DNA of 64,000 nt from Zingiber officinale (lineage: Eukaryota > Streptophyta > Magnoliopsida > Zingiberales > Zingiberaceae). Below the pieces are notes generated by a model, which ran no database searches, was not told the origin of the DNA, and saw nothing but the letters and a program-made list of their open reading frames with translations. The position numbers and the translations under genes are program-made. Location: the NCBI RefSeq assembly GCF_018446385.1, contig NC_055990.1, positions 139,202,996 to 139,266,995 of the forward strand. Direction: 5' to 3'. Of the stretch, positions 11,940 to 25,100 are shown piece by piece. How positions within the stretch are numbered: position 1 is the stretch's first letter; every line of letters starts with the position of its first letter.

Positions 11940-12094
11940 TGAATGTATATCCTAATTGATTGAGATCACCTCAAAAAATTATCTTCATTGAGTCGGATTG
12001 TGATGATTTCAATATGATGAGACTTAATATGGGAATTCTTGGTTTCAGTGATTTTAGAAGTTATAATAAGAGAAGAATCGAGAACTTCAAGCAT
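11940..12094 (-). pseudogene. Copia gag N-terminus (upstream half of the 6986-8298 fragment)
   Basis: From an ATG at 12094 on the minus strand the frame reads MLEVLDSS, then about ITIRLNEDNFLR-stop-SQSIRIYIQG, the usual start of a copia gag ('NY/NF-W' type) with Trp replaced by a stop. The frame runs into the hAT insertion at 11931-11939 and resumes at 8298 as GKIGYLIGETKAPTKIG. This confirms one original copia gene. Confidence 0.75.
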
Positions 12095-12149
12095 GGTGAA
12101 AGAAAGAAAATAAATTGACTACTAGGATTTTAAAAGAAGATGAGAAATA

Positions 12150-12161
12150 GCTCTGATACTA
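12150..12161 (-). other. Primer-binding site of the minus-strand copia element
   Basis: On the minus strand this reads TAGTATCAGAGC, one base from the usual initiator-Met tRNA complement TGGTATCAGAGC. It lies between the LTR (12162-12435) and the gag start. Confidence 0.7.
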
Positions 12162-12303
12162 ACAAGATTATTGTACCTTTTTATTTATTCAAATCATTTT
12201 ATATGTCTTGTATTTAAAGATATACAAATGATACTAAAAAGATTATTGTATCTTTTTATTTATTCAAATCATTTTATATGTCTTGTATTTAAAGATATAC
12301 AAA
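12154..12303 (-). repeat. 75-bp tandem duplication at LTR/PBS junction
   Basis: Two near-identical 75-bp units start TGATACTA at 12154 and 12229. Each covers the end of the copia LTR plus part of the primer-binding site. Confidence 0.8.
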
Positions 12304-12435
12304 GGAACTAAAAAGGAAAATAGCTAATTACAATTAATAAACTTATCTAAAAGCTACATATTTGTACCATTAATATTCCAAGATTATATCAATATCTTGA
12401 CTACTGATTAGTTTTATTTTCAACCCTTTCCAACA
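12162..12435 (-). repeat. 5' LTR of the minus-strand copia element
   Basis: Reading leftward, it starts TGTTGGAAAGGG at 12435, contains a TTTAAATACAAGACATATAAA promoter-like run, and ends beside the primer-binding site. No 3' LTR is seen because the element is cut at 6985. It lies about 700 bp upstream of the FLY-like gene in the opposite direction. Confidence 0.65.
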
Positions 12436-13132
12436 AAGATGTCTTCCATTGTTAATATCTAGACCATAAAGAAAATTTATAGAAGTTGATTTATATAAAT
12501 TTACACATTCAAAATTAAAAAATTTGATTATTATATAATTTTTAGACATGGCAAATAAAATTTTAATATTTTGTATAATTAAAAAAACGTATTATGATAA
12601 GACTTCAACTGTAAGTTGATTTATAGATTCAAATTAGAGGGTTTTTTTAATAAAAGATGATTAATGGGATTTCCCCGTAAGAATGACCATTTAGGAAATT
12701 GCCATAGTCAAGAACAAAAAAACAAAAATATTTGTATAAAATTGTCATATTTTATTTATTTATAATATTTAATATTTCTTTAGCCCCAAACAATTGTACT
12801 CTCTTTAAAAAGGCGGTAGACTTACCCGAAACCGCTGCGCTGGTTCAACCGAGTTTCGACATCGTTTTCTATTCCACGCTGCTCCTCCTCCTGGACCTCC
12901 ACCGCGGACCCTGTCCCCATCGTTCCCTCCCCCCGTTGCCTCTCATGTGGTTTCCCCGGAGATGCTTCGCTTTCAATGATTTCTCTTCCGCTGGAGCCGG
13001 CTTCCGGCATTGACGCCAGTTCGTCTTCAATTGATCCGTCTCAGGGCGTAATCTTGAAGTTATCATCTGCATCTTTTGGGGCCCTTCTTGCCTTGGCGGT
13101 TGAATTCTTGTCTATTAGTCGCATCGGCGACC
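12436..13132 (+). promoter_or_regulatory. Upstream region and 5' leader of the FLY-like gene
   Basis: 12436-12800 is AT-rich and non-coding. TATA-like candidates are TGTATAAAATT at about 12733 and TTATTTATAATA near 12755. From about 12830 base composition shifts to GC/CT-rich, as in a plant 5' leader. Upstream ATGs include one at 12945 (short frame closing at 13013) and one at 12976, whose frame closes at 13206 and so overlaps the main start at 13133. The transcription start is unknown. Confidence 0.45.
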
Positions 13133-16100
13133 ATGGAAGGAAGGAGAGGGGAAAGAGGGTGTTTGTGGAGTGTGGCGGTGCTCGTGGTGTTGCTTGGTCT
13201 GGTTAGACCCTTGATGGCTCTGAGGCCTCTGAAACAAAGGGGTTTTGTGTCTGATGGAGATTGGGGCGAAGAGGTTTGTTTTTTTTTTATTTCGCTTTTT
13301 CTCGACTTTTTTTTTTTTAAATTTTTTGCTTGACGTTGGAACTTTAAATTGGGTTTTGTGTGCGGGATAACGGGAAGAGAAGGTCTTTTGAATGGGGAGC
13401 TGAGACTTGTGTCGAAATGCTGTGGCTTGAAGGTGGATTAGTAGTCAAGCCATTACGTGATAATGGAGCAATTATGCTGATATTTTTTGTTTGTTTTGTA
13501 CTAGAATATAGAAAGTCACATAAAAGGTAGTAAAATCAATTGGTCAAAGATTTTCCCTATTTGTGATAGTAAAGTTCATATTTGCATTGTGTGTTTATAT
13601 GATCTTGCCTGAAGTGACAGGCAAAACATCAATTATTAACAAGAATGTTGTTATTACATTCGTGAGATAAAAGTTGAGTGGTTAAAATTAAAAGTTTTTG
13701 GAATAAGTATCGCCATTTGAGGTTAAAAGATGATTTATAAGATCGCAATACGAAGAACCATTCACTTTAGTTTGAATCTTGGGTGGTTAGGAAGTGACAA
13801 TGTAGAGAGTACTAAATCAAGAGAGGGATTTGATGCCCAAGCCCATCTCATATTTCTAAATGAAAGATACACAATTACAAATTTGGGTAACTATCTTTTA
13901 ATGGCATACCTTTGCAGACGTGTGAATGACAATAATGTTTCTAAGGTTCTCCATAAGCTCAGTCATGTCCATGAGCCTTGTAGATAACATCATGACGTGC
14001 ATCATTGCATCCAAATGACTTTCACAGGGAACATCTTGGAATTAGGTCACTTCACTTACTGCAAACTTAATGTCTATCCTTGATGAGGAACTCTTAGTCA
14101 ATAAATTGATATGTGAGTCTTCTGAATCATTTTTGAACAAGCACTTAATGTACTTCTGTGTTCTGCATACTTGGTTTTGTTGACATTCCTATTTTATTAT
14201 CATTTGGATTAACATTTAACCTTTTTATATTTATGATTTTTCAATATAGCAGCTTTTCCTTAAGAGAGATGACAGCTACAGTCCGTTTTCTCAGTGGAAT
14301 ATTACAGGGACATATACAGGTTAGTTCATGTTCTTAGTTTTCACTCTGTAGTTTCTTTCTGATTGGGTGTCTTAAGGAGAAGTACCAAATCATATTGAAA
14401 TATCAAATTTTATTTCTCAGTAGAGTATTCAGCTCAACATCTTCAATTGTCATTTTTCTGCTGAATTCTCTTATTTGGATTAATTTAATGGTAAATATTT
14501 AATAGTATAAATAATCAGAATATGTGATTTTTCTTTATTTATCTTGTTTCCTCTCTGGTGATATAGCTTTCAATGATGGATAAAATTCATGTAGTTGACT
14601 CCTACTAATTGAGACAATCACGGCTTGTCGTTTTTTTTTCTCTAGATGACGATGCTGATGATGTCGTTTTTTTTTCTCTAGATGACGATGCTGATGATGT
14701 CATTTTTTTTTCTCTAGAACTACTACAGTGTTCTATAGGGGCTTTTGAAGTTGTTGCCAATGTCTTGAGTTTGCATTCCTTCTCCATTTCTTAGGGTGGC
14801 TTTCCTACTTTTTTTTTTTTAACAAGAATATGGTGGTCTATAGTTTATTACTCATAATAGTTTTCACTATGTAACTTATGTGTGAAGAAGACTAAGATGT
14901 GGTTTTTTTAGAAGAGTGAAGGTATAGATTAAGTACACGTATAATAAAATATGGACTTAGAATTATCTTTTAGTCTGTGTTTGCTAGCTAGTCATACCTT
15001 CATCATGGTTTAAAGGTTCTTTCTATGTCGGTCTTCGGGCGAAACATGTCATTCCACTTGCTAATTGACACAAAAAACAATCTGACATTCATGAATTGTC
15101 AGAACCTTCGCACGCATGACATGTGACTCCTCTACTCCCTCTTCTCCTCCTTTGAACACTGACTTCAACTCATTGTCTTCCTCCTTCTCCATGCATGCAC
15201 CTTTGAAACGTTCCTTGTTATGTGAATATTGTCGGCATCGTGTTGCAATCTATGGAATTGCTACCTCACTAGCACGTGTGTTGGCTCCTCTTCCTCCCTC
15301 CATGTGCCAACTCTGCGTTGAAATCATGCAAAACTCTAGCTGGACATGATAAGAAAGTAACCATAGGCAATTTTGTAGTATATGCTTTAATTGAACAAAT
15401 AATGCAAGACAATCCTTACTGAAATATGTTGCACCAGACTAAATATTTCATTCTTGTGACGTGTTTAACTTTTTGGGATGCAGGACACTGGAGCTTTTTA
15501 GATGTAACAAATGGTTCTTCTAGGTTCCTAGATTTTGGGAAATCTAGCGGTGTATCAGTTCTAGAATTGGTGACTACTCAAACCAAGATTCGTGGAGTAC
15601 ACAATGTTCAGGTGTGAAAGAAGTTCCTTCTCCAAGCCTGCATAAATTACAATCAATTTTTTTCTTCATTAATAAAGTTTTTATTTTAATTTCTGTACAA
15701 TATTAACATTTTCAATCAAATATTAGATTCAAAGTAAATTTATATGCATTTCTCAAGCTCATTTTACTTTTTGTTGAAGTGCTCAGTGTTATTTCATGCA
15801 TATGGTTTTAGTATTTGTCCAGTAGATTTATAGTGAAAATTTCAACACAATGGATACATGGATTCAGGGAACAACCTGGAACAAATTCTACAGATATTAC
15901 TATTTTTTTTCATTTTAATATTCTGAGGAATAGGGCTGCATAGAGAAGGAAGCGATACTGTTTTGGTTATTTTCAAAGAATTGATTTCAAGACAATAAAT
16001 CAGAGTACTTACCATGGAAAACCATTTTACCGATTATGAGATCTGTGTTGTTGTTCAAAAAGAAAAATCCACTTCCCATTTTGTTTTACTTTACGTGGTA

Positions 16101-19100
16101 CACACTACACAATGTATTAGCACTCGAGAGAAGTTCTAACAGATGATGAAATAATGGGAAATAAAGAAAAGATGATTTGATTATGTTGAAAGATAACCCA
16201 CAAATTCTATAGTCAGCTATATAATTATACAAGTTGAATAAGTACAATTTAATGTTGTTGAATGTGATTTAGAGCTACAAATTATTATAATGCAATCCAG
16301 AAATCAAATTACATTATCTAGTAATCTACTTTTGAACAACCAACCATCCCCACTGTGCATAACTTATCCATTGACGATGTAGAATCCACTTGTAATTCAT
16401 CAAATCATGGATTAAAATCTTGTGCTATACCGGGTGAAATTTTTCGTTTTGTTTGCCGACCGACACGCCCGATAGGCTTTGCGTGAGCCTGACCACGACA
16501 CTAGAGCGACGTGCACGGAGGGGGGGGGGGGGGGCGAGAAGGTCAGATATGCTTGTGAGACATGGGGGAAGTCGTGATCCGCTTGCATGATGCGGGGGAA
16601 GTTGCGATTCGCCTGCGCGACTCAAGGGAGGTCGCGATTCGCCTGCGCGATGCTGGGGAGGTTTAATTTATTAAATTTATTAAACTTATATTAATAATTT
16701 TAATTAACTCCTTGTTATAGTAGGAATAATCTTAATAGGCTTAATTAAACCCTAATAAAAATATCTTATTAATTATATATTTTATTAATTTTAATTCTAA
16801 AAATATATAATAACATTTTTATTTATTTATTTACTTAACATATGGGGGTGCCGCGTAGACCTGACCCCAGTTTGGAACTGAGGATTCGACGGTTCCTGGG
16901 GTTGACCCTTAACCTTAACTGTCAAGACGGTTATGGTTTGGAATCGTTGGTTCACGGTTCGCCACAATTTGCCACTGTTCAAGGTTCGACACAATTCAAG
17001 ATTATTATATTAAAAAAATTAAAATTGTAAAAAAAAAAAGGGCAACCCGGTGCACGAAGCTCCCGCCATGCGGGGTCCTGGGGAAGGATCTATTGTATGC
17101 AGCCTTACCCTGTTTTTTGCAAGAGGCTGTTTCTAGGATTCGAACCCGTGACCTTTTGGTCACATGACAACAACTTTACCGTTGCGCCAAGGCTCCCAAA
17201 AAATTAAAATTGTAAATTTATAATAAAAAAGGCTTGCACTTATTTAAGTTGTCTACGTATCCCGGGTATAGGGAATCAAAGCCCATGTAGTTTTCTTACC
17301 TTTTTACCCTTTTACCTTTTTACTCTTTTTACCTGATAAAGTCATGTTGTTACTCAGTTCCATTTTCACTTCCGGTAGTATTTGTTCTTTCGGTATCAAA
17401 TTTTTCGACTTTGTCATCTGAAAGTTGCATTCCTTGGATTATGTTTTTGGCTCTTGTCCAATCATCAGGTAATGCTTGGGCTTCCAGTGAGTCGGAGATA
17501 AAGTCGACTATTGTTCATCTAATATGTTACCGCTGGCATTGAACGTCTGTTCCACAGCAATTGACACTGGACATGCTAAAATTTCTTTGGCGATCATGGA
17601 GAGGACGGGAAAATTTTGAGCCTTATGTGACCTTCATTTCATTGAAATCTACTTCGTTATCTGCTCCATTAAAATCAAAAGAAGTCATAAAATAATTCTC
17701 AACTTCCTGTGTAGAACTTGAGGTTTCTCGTGGATGTTTCATCCATTCTTTTAATAAAATTTATGTTTTTGTAAGTTTTAAATTACGACTAGTATTTTGT
17801 GTTTTAAAAATATTATGTTTTATTCCAGATTTTATACCATATTCTTTATAAATATCATATAAGTAATTTCTAATATTATAATATTATTTGGATAAGGAGA
17901 AGAATAATTTTTAAATAGAATTAAAGCGTCATACTACAAATCTAACATTTTTTGTAAAACTTCTAATTTATATCTAGGGTCTAAAGCAAATGCAACTAAA
18001 TAAATTTTAGGAATATGAAAAAATATTTTTCACATTTTTTTTCATTACTAATACACAAGAAGATAAAAATTCATTTGTACTATTTTCATTTAAAACTAAT
18101 ACTATATTAGAAAAATTTCCTTGAAGTAGGATAATAAAAATTAGAAAGTTATTCAGTTACATCATTAATACTTTTAAAATTTCACAAATACTACCACAAA
18201 TATTACATTGTCGTGAAAATAAATATATATTAGCATTATTAATATTTTGTGCAAAAAATAAACATAATAATTCTCTATATTGAAATGAATCTTGTAATAA
18301 TTAGTATGTTGAATTTCAACGTGTTGGTACATCACGTGGAAATTTTTTAGGTCTCATTTCATTGTTTTTATAAAATTTATCTCATTTTTTCATTATAGAT
18401 GAATACGACCATAAATAGGAAATAACATTTCTAATTTGTTCAATATGATTTGTTAAAGTTCTTAATGCATATTCAATACATAAATTTAAAATATGACAAA
18501 CACACTGAATATGAATAAATAAATCACCAATAATAGGTTGACATATAAATTTTAGTTCTTCGATACTAGCAATATTATAACTAGCATTATAAAAAGATAT
18601 TGAAAATATTTTGAATTAATCCATATTCTTTTAAAATTAAATATAATAATTGTGAGATGTTGTGCACTATGCTATTTATCAAAAGTTCAATAAGCTAACA
18701 ATCTTTTTTGGATATTCCAGGAGTTATTGATCCGATGACAAGTCACACCCATATATGAATGTGTCTGCTAATGATCACTTCAAATATCGGAACATAAAGA
18801 AACTTTAGCTTTTTATCGAACCACGCAGGTGAGTCTCTGAAATTACCAAATCGCATAGGGTAGCTTTAAAATTATCAAATCATGTATCCATTTCTCGTTT
18901 TACCCCATTCACTTGATTGATTTTTTTGATCAATCGAATCGATTTTGCAACGTCAAATTTTGAGCAAATCAGTAAATCAGTCGATTGATTTATTGATTTT
19001 TTTTTATCAAAGTCAATTTTAGATAAAATTGGTTGATGGACCAAACGATTTCAGATTAACATGAAACTAATTTTTATATGTTTGACTACCTCTTCTAATT

Positions 19101-22100
19101 ATATCCATGCCTTCAAATGTCAATTGACCCAATATATTAAGAGCAATGATTTTTTGAACACGAATGTGTTTGAAAAATTCAATTTGTGTTCAAAAATCAT
19201 TGTTCTCAGTATATTGAGTCAAATTGACATTTGAGGGCATAAATATAATCAGGAGAGAGGCAAAATCGGCTGATGTACCAAATGACCTTGGATTGACTGG
19301 AAACTAGTCCTATGTGTTCGTCTACCTCTCCTGATTATATCTATGCACTCAAATATCCCTCAAATGTCAATTTGACTCAATATATTGAGAGCAATAATTT
19401 TTTATACACATATTGAATTTTTCAAACGCATTCGTATTCAAAAAATCACTGCTCTTAATGTATTGAGTCAAATTGACGTTTGAGGGCATGAATATAATCA
19501 AGAGAAGTAGCCGAACACATAAGAACTAATTTCATGTCAATCCGAGGTAATTTGATCCATCAACCAGTTTTGGGTAAAATCGGCTGATGGACCAAATGAC
19601 CTCGGATTGACATGAAACTAGTTCTTATGCGTCCGTCTATCTCTCCTGATTATATCCATGCCCTCAGATACCAATTTGACTTAATATATTGAGAGCAATG
19701 ATTTTTTGAACAAGAATTGCGTTTTTCAAACATATTCGTGTTCAAAAAATCACTACTCTTAATATATTTAGTCAAATTGACGTTTGAGGGCATAAATATA
19801 ATCAGGAGAGATAGCCGAAAACATAAAAATTAGTTTTATGTCAATTCGAGGTCATTTGGTCTATCAACCGATTTTACCTAAAATCGACTTTGATAAAAAA
19901 AAGTTAATTAGTCGACTGATTTAAAAAAATTAGTCGACTGGTTTGTTCAAAATTTTGACATTTTAGCATAGAGCAAAATCGATTCGATTGATAAAAAAAA
20001 TCAATATAAGGGTAAAATGGGAAATGAGTACGTGATTTGGTAATTTTGAAGCAACCTTACGCAATTTGGTAATTTCGGAAACTTACCTACATGGTTCTGA
20101 AGAAACTTTATTATTTAATTTACTAAATTCTTCAATTAATTTTTTTTCTCTTGTTTTACTTATTTTTTTAATTTTACGAGTAATTGTAGATCTAAAAATA
20201 CGTTTAGTAGATGAATTAAGAGATTCTTTACAAAAATCTTCAAAAGTGCATTTATATCTTAAACTAAATGAAAGATATTCTATGAAAACAAATCCATCTA
20301 ATGATTCTTTTAATTTATTATCAGAATATAAAAATAAACTAGAATCATTACTTCCACTAGTGGAAAATCTATATAATTGTGCTTGAGGATGGTTAATTCC
20401 ATATTCTGTCGGTTGCTTCACTTCTACATGTCGTTTCAACGACCCACTGCTGGTTTGGAATTTGTAGGAAGCATTGCAGTGCTTATATTTTGCATGTAAT
20501 TCTCCCGACGGAAGAGTGACCTTATCAAAATGTTTAGTTAAAATAGAAGATTTTAAAGGAGGAACTTCCTAAACCTTAGAAGTAATTGCATTGATACTTG
20601 TGTTTTGAGTGTCGCAGTCGGATTCGGAATTTGCTCGGTCTCATCATCGGTGGATTGAATGTTTAGATTCACTATTTCCTTGCCTCTCCGAGATCGAGAT
20701 GATGAAGATGAACCTCTTCTCGCTCGGCCTCCTTCCATTGTAGTCGGAACTCGGAAGAGGAAGTTGTGTAGAATTGGAGTCAAAAGCGTGTAGAGATTAC
20801 GGAATCGAGAATAGAATAAATAGAGAAGATGTGAGTTAAAATAATAAAATGAGGTATATATTTATAGAGTTTGGAGAGTAACGAACAATAAATCGTAGTC
20901 ATTGATAAAAAAATGATCAAATGATCTTAACCGTTGAAAAAATAAAAAAACCCTCTTTTTCATCCTGATGGCCAGAATTGGCAGTTCCAACAGTCAGAAA
21001 TGGTCCAATACAAAAAGAAAAAAAATACAATTGAACCAACGATTAACCACCGGTTGGCAGTTTTTGGAGAGGTGGAACTGTAACTTGCCTGACACTTGAT
21101 CAAGCCGATTACGGTTTTTGAACCAGAACCGGGTCAACGGGTACTCGGTCCATTGACCGGGTCCCGGCCCGTTGATCGGGTCCCGGTCCGTTGTCAATGT
21201 TTTGATCTCCAATTGGTTTAGCCAAGACAAACTAGTTTTTTAGTTCAACCCAATTTAATATCTTTAGGAATAGGTTGGATATGAGAACAACGAATTTTGT
21301 AGTTTATTTTTAAGGCAACACAATATAATCAATTAAAAGAAATGATAAGCGAAGAGATCCCTTCTATGTCCATTGACCGGGTACTTGGTCCGTTGACCGG
21401 GTCCTAGTCCGTTGTCGATGTTTTGATCTCCAATTGGTTTAGCCAAGACAAACTAGTTTTTGAGTTCAACCCAACTTAATATCTTTAGGAATAGGTTGGA
21501 TATGAGAACAACGAATTTTGTAGTTTATTTTCAAGGCAACACAATATAATCAATTAAAAGAAATGATAAGCGAAGAGATTCCTTTTGTGAATAAATGAAT
21601 GTTGTGTGCTGGTTGACTTTACTATAAATCAGGTTGTACATGGACCCAATTTGTTGACATTTTGTCGGAAAGTTTTGAGATCTAAGGAGCTATATCAAAT
21701 AGGGAACTTTGTATTCATTAATAGCTGTAGTATAATCAAAGTTAATCTTGTTCTGGTGTTGGATTTCAGTGGCCAGCCATAACAAAGTTGATTTGATGCT
21801 GATTGGTGCAGTGTGTGTCAGTACTGGATAGAAGAAGATATAAGAGGAATGACTTACGTGCTGTCATCTGTTATGACCAATAAACCTTAAGCCATTATTT
21901 TCAAAGTAGATGGTACCGACCCTGCCCCCATTCTGAGCTCACACAGCAAATCTTCTTTGATGCTTGCTCATTTGGATTGTTGTCCATCAAATGCCTTCCA
22001 ACATGGTTCCAACTATGGTTCCGATCTATGTATGCAGGAGGTGGCGGGGTGGTCAGTGACCACTTACCGCCTCAGGCGGTTGAATATTTTTTTATTTTTT

Positions 22101-25100
22101 ATACATAATATTATAAATAATCATTATTCTTTATTATATTTACTTTTAATCAAATATATTAACTAAAATTAAATATTTAATCTAAATATTTTAAAATAAA
22201 AAATACAATTATATATATATATATAGGATAAGTTTATTAGGTTTTAATTAAGTCTATTTAAATTATCCCAATCATAGGGGTTGATTAAAATTATTAATAT
22301 AAAGTAAGTTAATTAAACCCTAACTTACAACTTACTCGCGTAAGCGACGAGTTTGACACGTTGTGGACCGCGCGACGAGTTTGGACGCATCACTGGCCTG
22401 AGCAACGTGTCAAGGCCTATCGTTGGGCTCGAGTGACGATTTTGGGCTTGTCGCCAAGCTCGGGTGACATGTCCGGGCTTTCACGACGCGTCTAGACGCG
22501 TTGCAAGGCCCAAACACCTCACGTGATGCATCCGAACTCATCGTTAGGCCCAAGCCATGCATCCAGACGTGTCACGATGGCAAAATGATAGCAGCGACAA
22601 CTTGAGGCATTGCGGTGCTGGTGGTTGAAGAAGGTGAGTTATCGCCTAAAGCACTGCCTCATCCTAAGGCGGTGCGGTTGATGCCCGCCTCTCTCCTAGG
22701 CGGTGCCTAGGCAACCACCTCGACTGCTATTTAGAACAACTGTATTGGTCAAATTGAAATTGGATTTAAAACCTTGGAAAGATCTATGGTTTGAAATCTC
22801 ATATCGTGCCGGGCAAAACGGTCAAACGTATTGTTCCAATAAGTTACTGAAACTCAACTATTCGACATAGATAAGTTCTCCTTTTCTCCTTCCCCCTTCA
22901 ACCTCCAATTCACCACTGACACCATGCATTAGAATATCGACATGATACTAAAACAGTATCGTTCCTGTCAAATATTAAAACTTTGGTACGGCTTGAGATT
23001 TTGAACCTTGGTATGAATGAATAAATCACTTGGTCCCAATAAGAGAATAAAGAGGATGAATGTGGTGAGTTAAGAAAATGATGATTATGTGAAAAGTTTT
23101 GGGCATATAATTAATTTCATCGATATATAATATTACTAATATTGTGTCACAAATTTTGAAGCCTTTTTATATGCACTGCTTGTTTTGCCTGCTGATCAGT
23201 CTGATAAATTAAGATTTTTTTTTTTTTTTTGCGTTCTGTCATCTATTTTGCAGTAGGAATAAACTATGATTTTACAGATTGCAGACAATTTTTTACTTGT
23301 ACTTTTATGATAATTTGATACAATTAATATTAGATGATTTCTTAATAATATTTAAGGACTGCTTTTGCATCTGTATTTTGCATGCCTTGTGTGCTGATTC
23401 TACTACATGAGGAAGCAGTGTGGTGATTCTACCACTTATCGCCTCCATACTATGTGGTAATTCTACCACTTTCAGCTTCCATATGTTTATGAAATTTTGA
23501 TTACTGTGCACCTTACATGTGGTAGTGGTAAAAAAAGAGGACATTTAAAATTAGAAAATTGGTTGAGAAGATCTTTTTGGTTAGGATAAAGTCTGAGACT
23601 TGACAGTTCCAGAACTATTGTTGCTTTAGAAACCTGGTGTAAAGTTTAGAAAATCGACTTTTTTTGGAGAATAACTTTGACCATTTTGTAATAGCTTAGT
23701 CTTATTTTGTAGTTCTACTTAACAATCACATTATTGCTGTAGAAACCTGGTGTAAAATTTAGAAAATGGGCTTTTTTGGGGAGAATGATTTTGATCATTT
23801 TTTAACAACTTATTCTTATTTTGTAGATAGAATTAAATTATTGCAAGCAATAGCAAATATCAATTATCTGATTACAAGCCTGCAATAAGTCTGTATTTCT
23901 AAAGCTGTGCTATTAGTTAAGCTTGAGGAATTATTTCCACTGTCACTGTTTTAGTGCATAAGTCTGCGAGGAAGTTCAAACTTCAAATTGATAGGTTACC
24001 ACTTGATGCTATTTTCTGACTTATTTCAGATTCTTAATAAATATTGACAACTTATGTCTGGACAGGGATCCATTACTTTCCATGATGTTTTTGACAATGA
24101 ACATGATCATGAAATTGCTCAAATGAGACTAGAAGGAGTGTATATTTGGCCTTTCCAAAAACTTCGGATGGTAGCAAACAGGTAACAATTCTTACTAGCT
24201 CCCTTACTTTATTTATCCAAGCATGTTATTTTTCTTTGTATATTTTAATGTCATTCAATATATTGGTTTATTTATGATGATATTTGATCTGTATGTGTGA
24301 CATAGGGATTAGGATAATAGAAAAATATGTATATTCACAATTGTTGTTGTTATTGTCTATTTTATTTGCTGATTTTACTTTTATAGAAATAACTGAACAG
24401 TCTTCTGTGATGAAAATTTGTTAAAACATGTGTTTCTGGAACTGTTATGTTTCAGTATCTTTGTCCTCATGCGCACTTGTTTCTAAGGTTGTAACCTCAC
24501 CTTGGGTGGTTTCACTTTCAGGTTATTCATTTTTTCTCAAACTCAGGATAATGCACTATCAATACTAGAAAGATAAAAAGAGAGCAAAAACAAATATGAT
24601 AAAAGATAGTGCTTGACACTGCATGAGTTACAAACTCTGTCAAAAGTATTGGAATTTGGTTCTTTCCCTTGTTATCATGTATGAAGTGATAACAATCTGC
24701 TAGCATTTATAAGAATTATGTTCATGACTTCATGGTAACGACTAGCCAACATAGTGTTAATTTGCCTTTAGCATTGATGGAGGTTTAAAATTTCATTTTG
24801 CGTTGGTGTTTCATTGGCTGGTCTAAATGAGATGATACTAGCGACTACCACCATAATGCATTGGCACGACGTGGTGCCTCTTGTCACTGATTAAGATGAG
24901 AGGGAGAGAGTGGAAGAAGAGGGGTAATATAACAAGAAGAAGCAGAGGAGAAAGAAGAGATTGCAATTTATGACTCTATTATGTCTAGAGAAGGTCACTT
25001 GACTGACCTTCCAGCTTCTTTTGTTGCTTTCTTGATCCCACTGAGATCCAAACTCTTGGGTCCTTATCTGGTGCAGCAATGGTGTGTTTGACTGGTGCAG

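Larger units (their letters stand above)
17230..21140 (-). mobile_element. Decayed BED-type hAT transposon in intron 3
   Basis: The extent is approximate and set by the transposase remnant plus subterminal sequence such as CTACGTATCCCGGG (about 17250) and the ACCGGTT-rich stretch (about 21040-21140). Exact termini and a target duplication were not found. A hairpin-rich element (18808-20099) has inserted into the transposase. Confidence 0.5.

Noticed and set aside
17140-17197. A tRNA gene on the minus strand (A and B boxes present)
   Set aside because: The sequence continues into the Au SINE body, ends in a T run and is flanked by an 18-bp target duplication; no full cloverleaf is present.
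20066-20386. A plus-strand 106-codon open frame
   Set aside because: It is the antisense shadow of the hAT transposase N-terminal region, which reads meaningfully on the minus strand.
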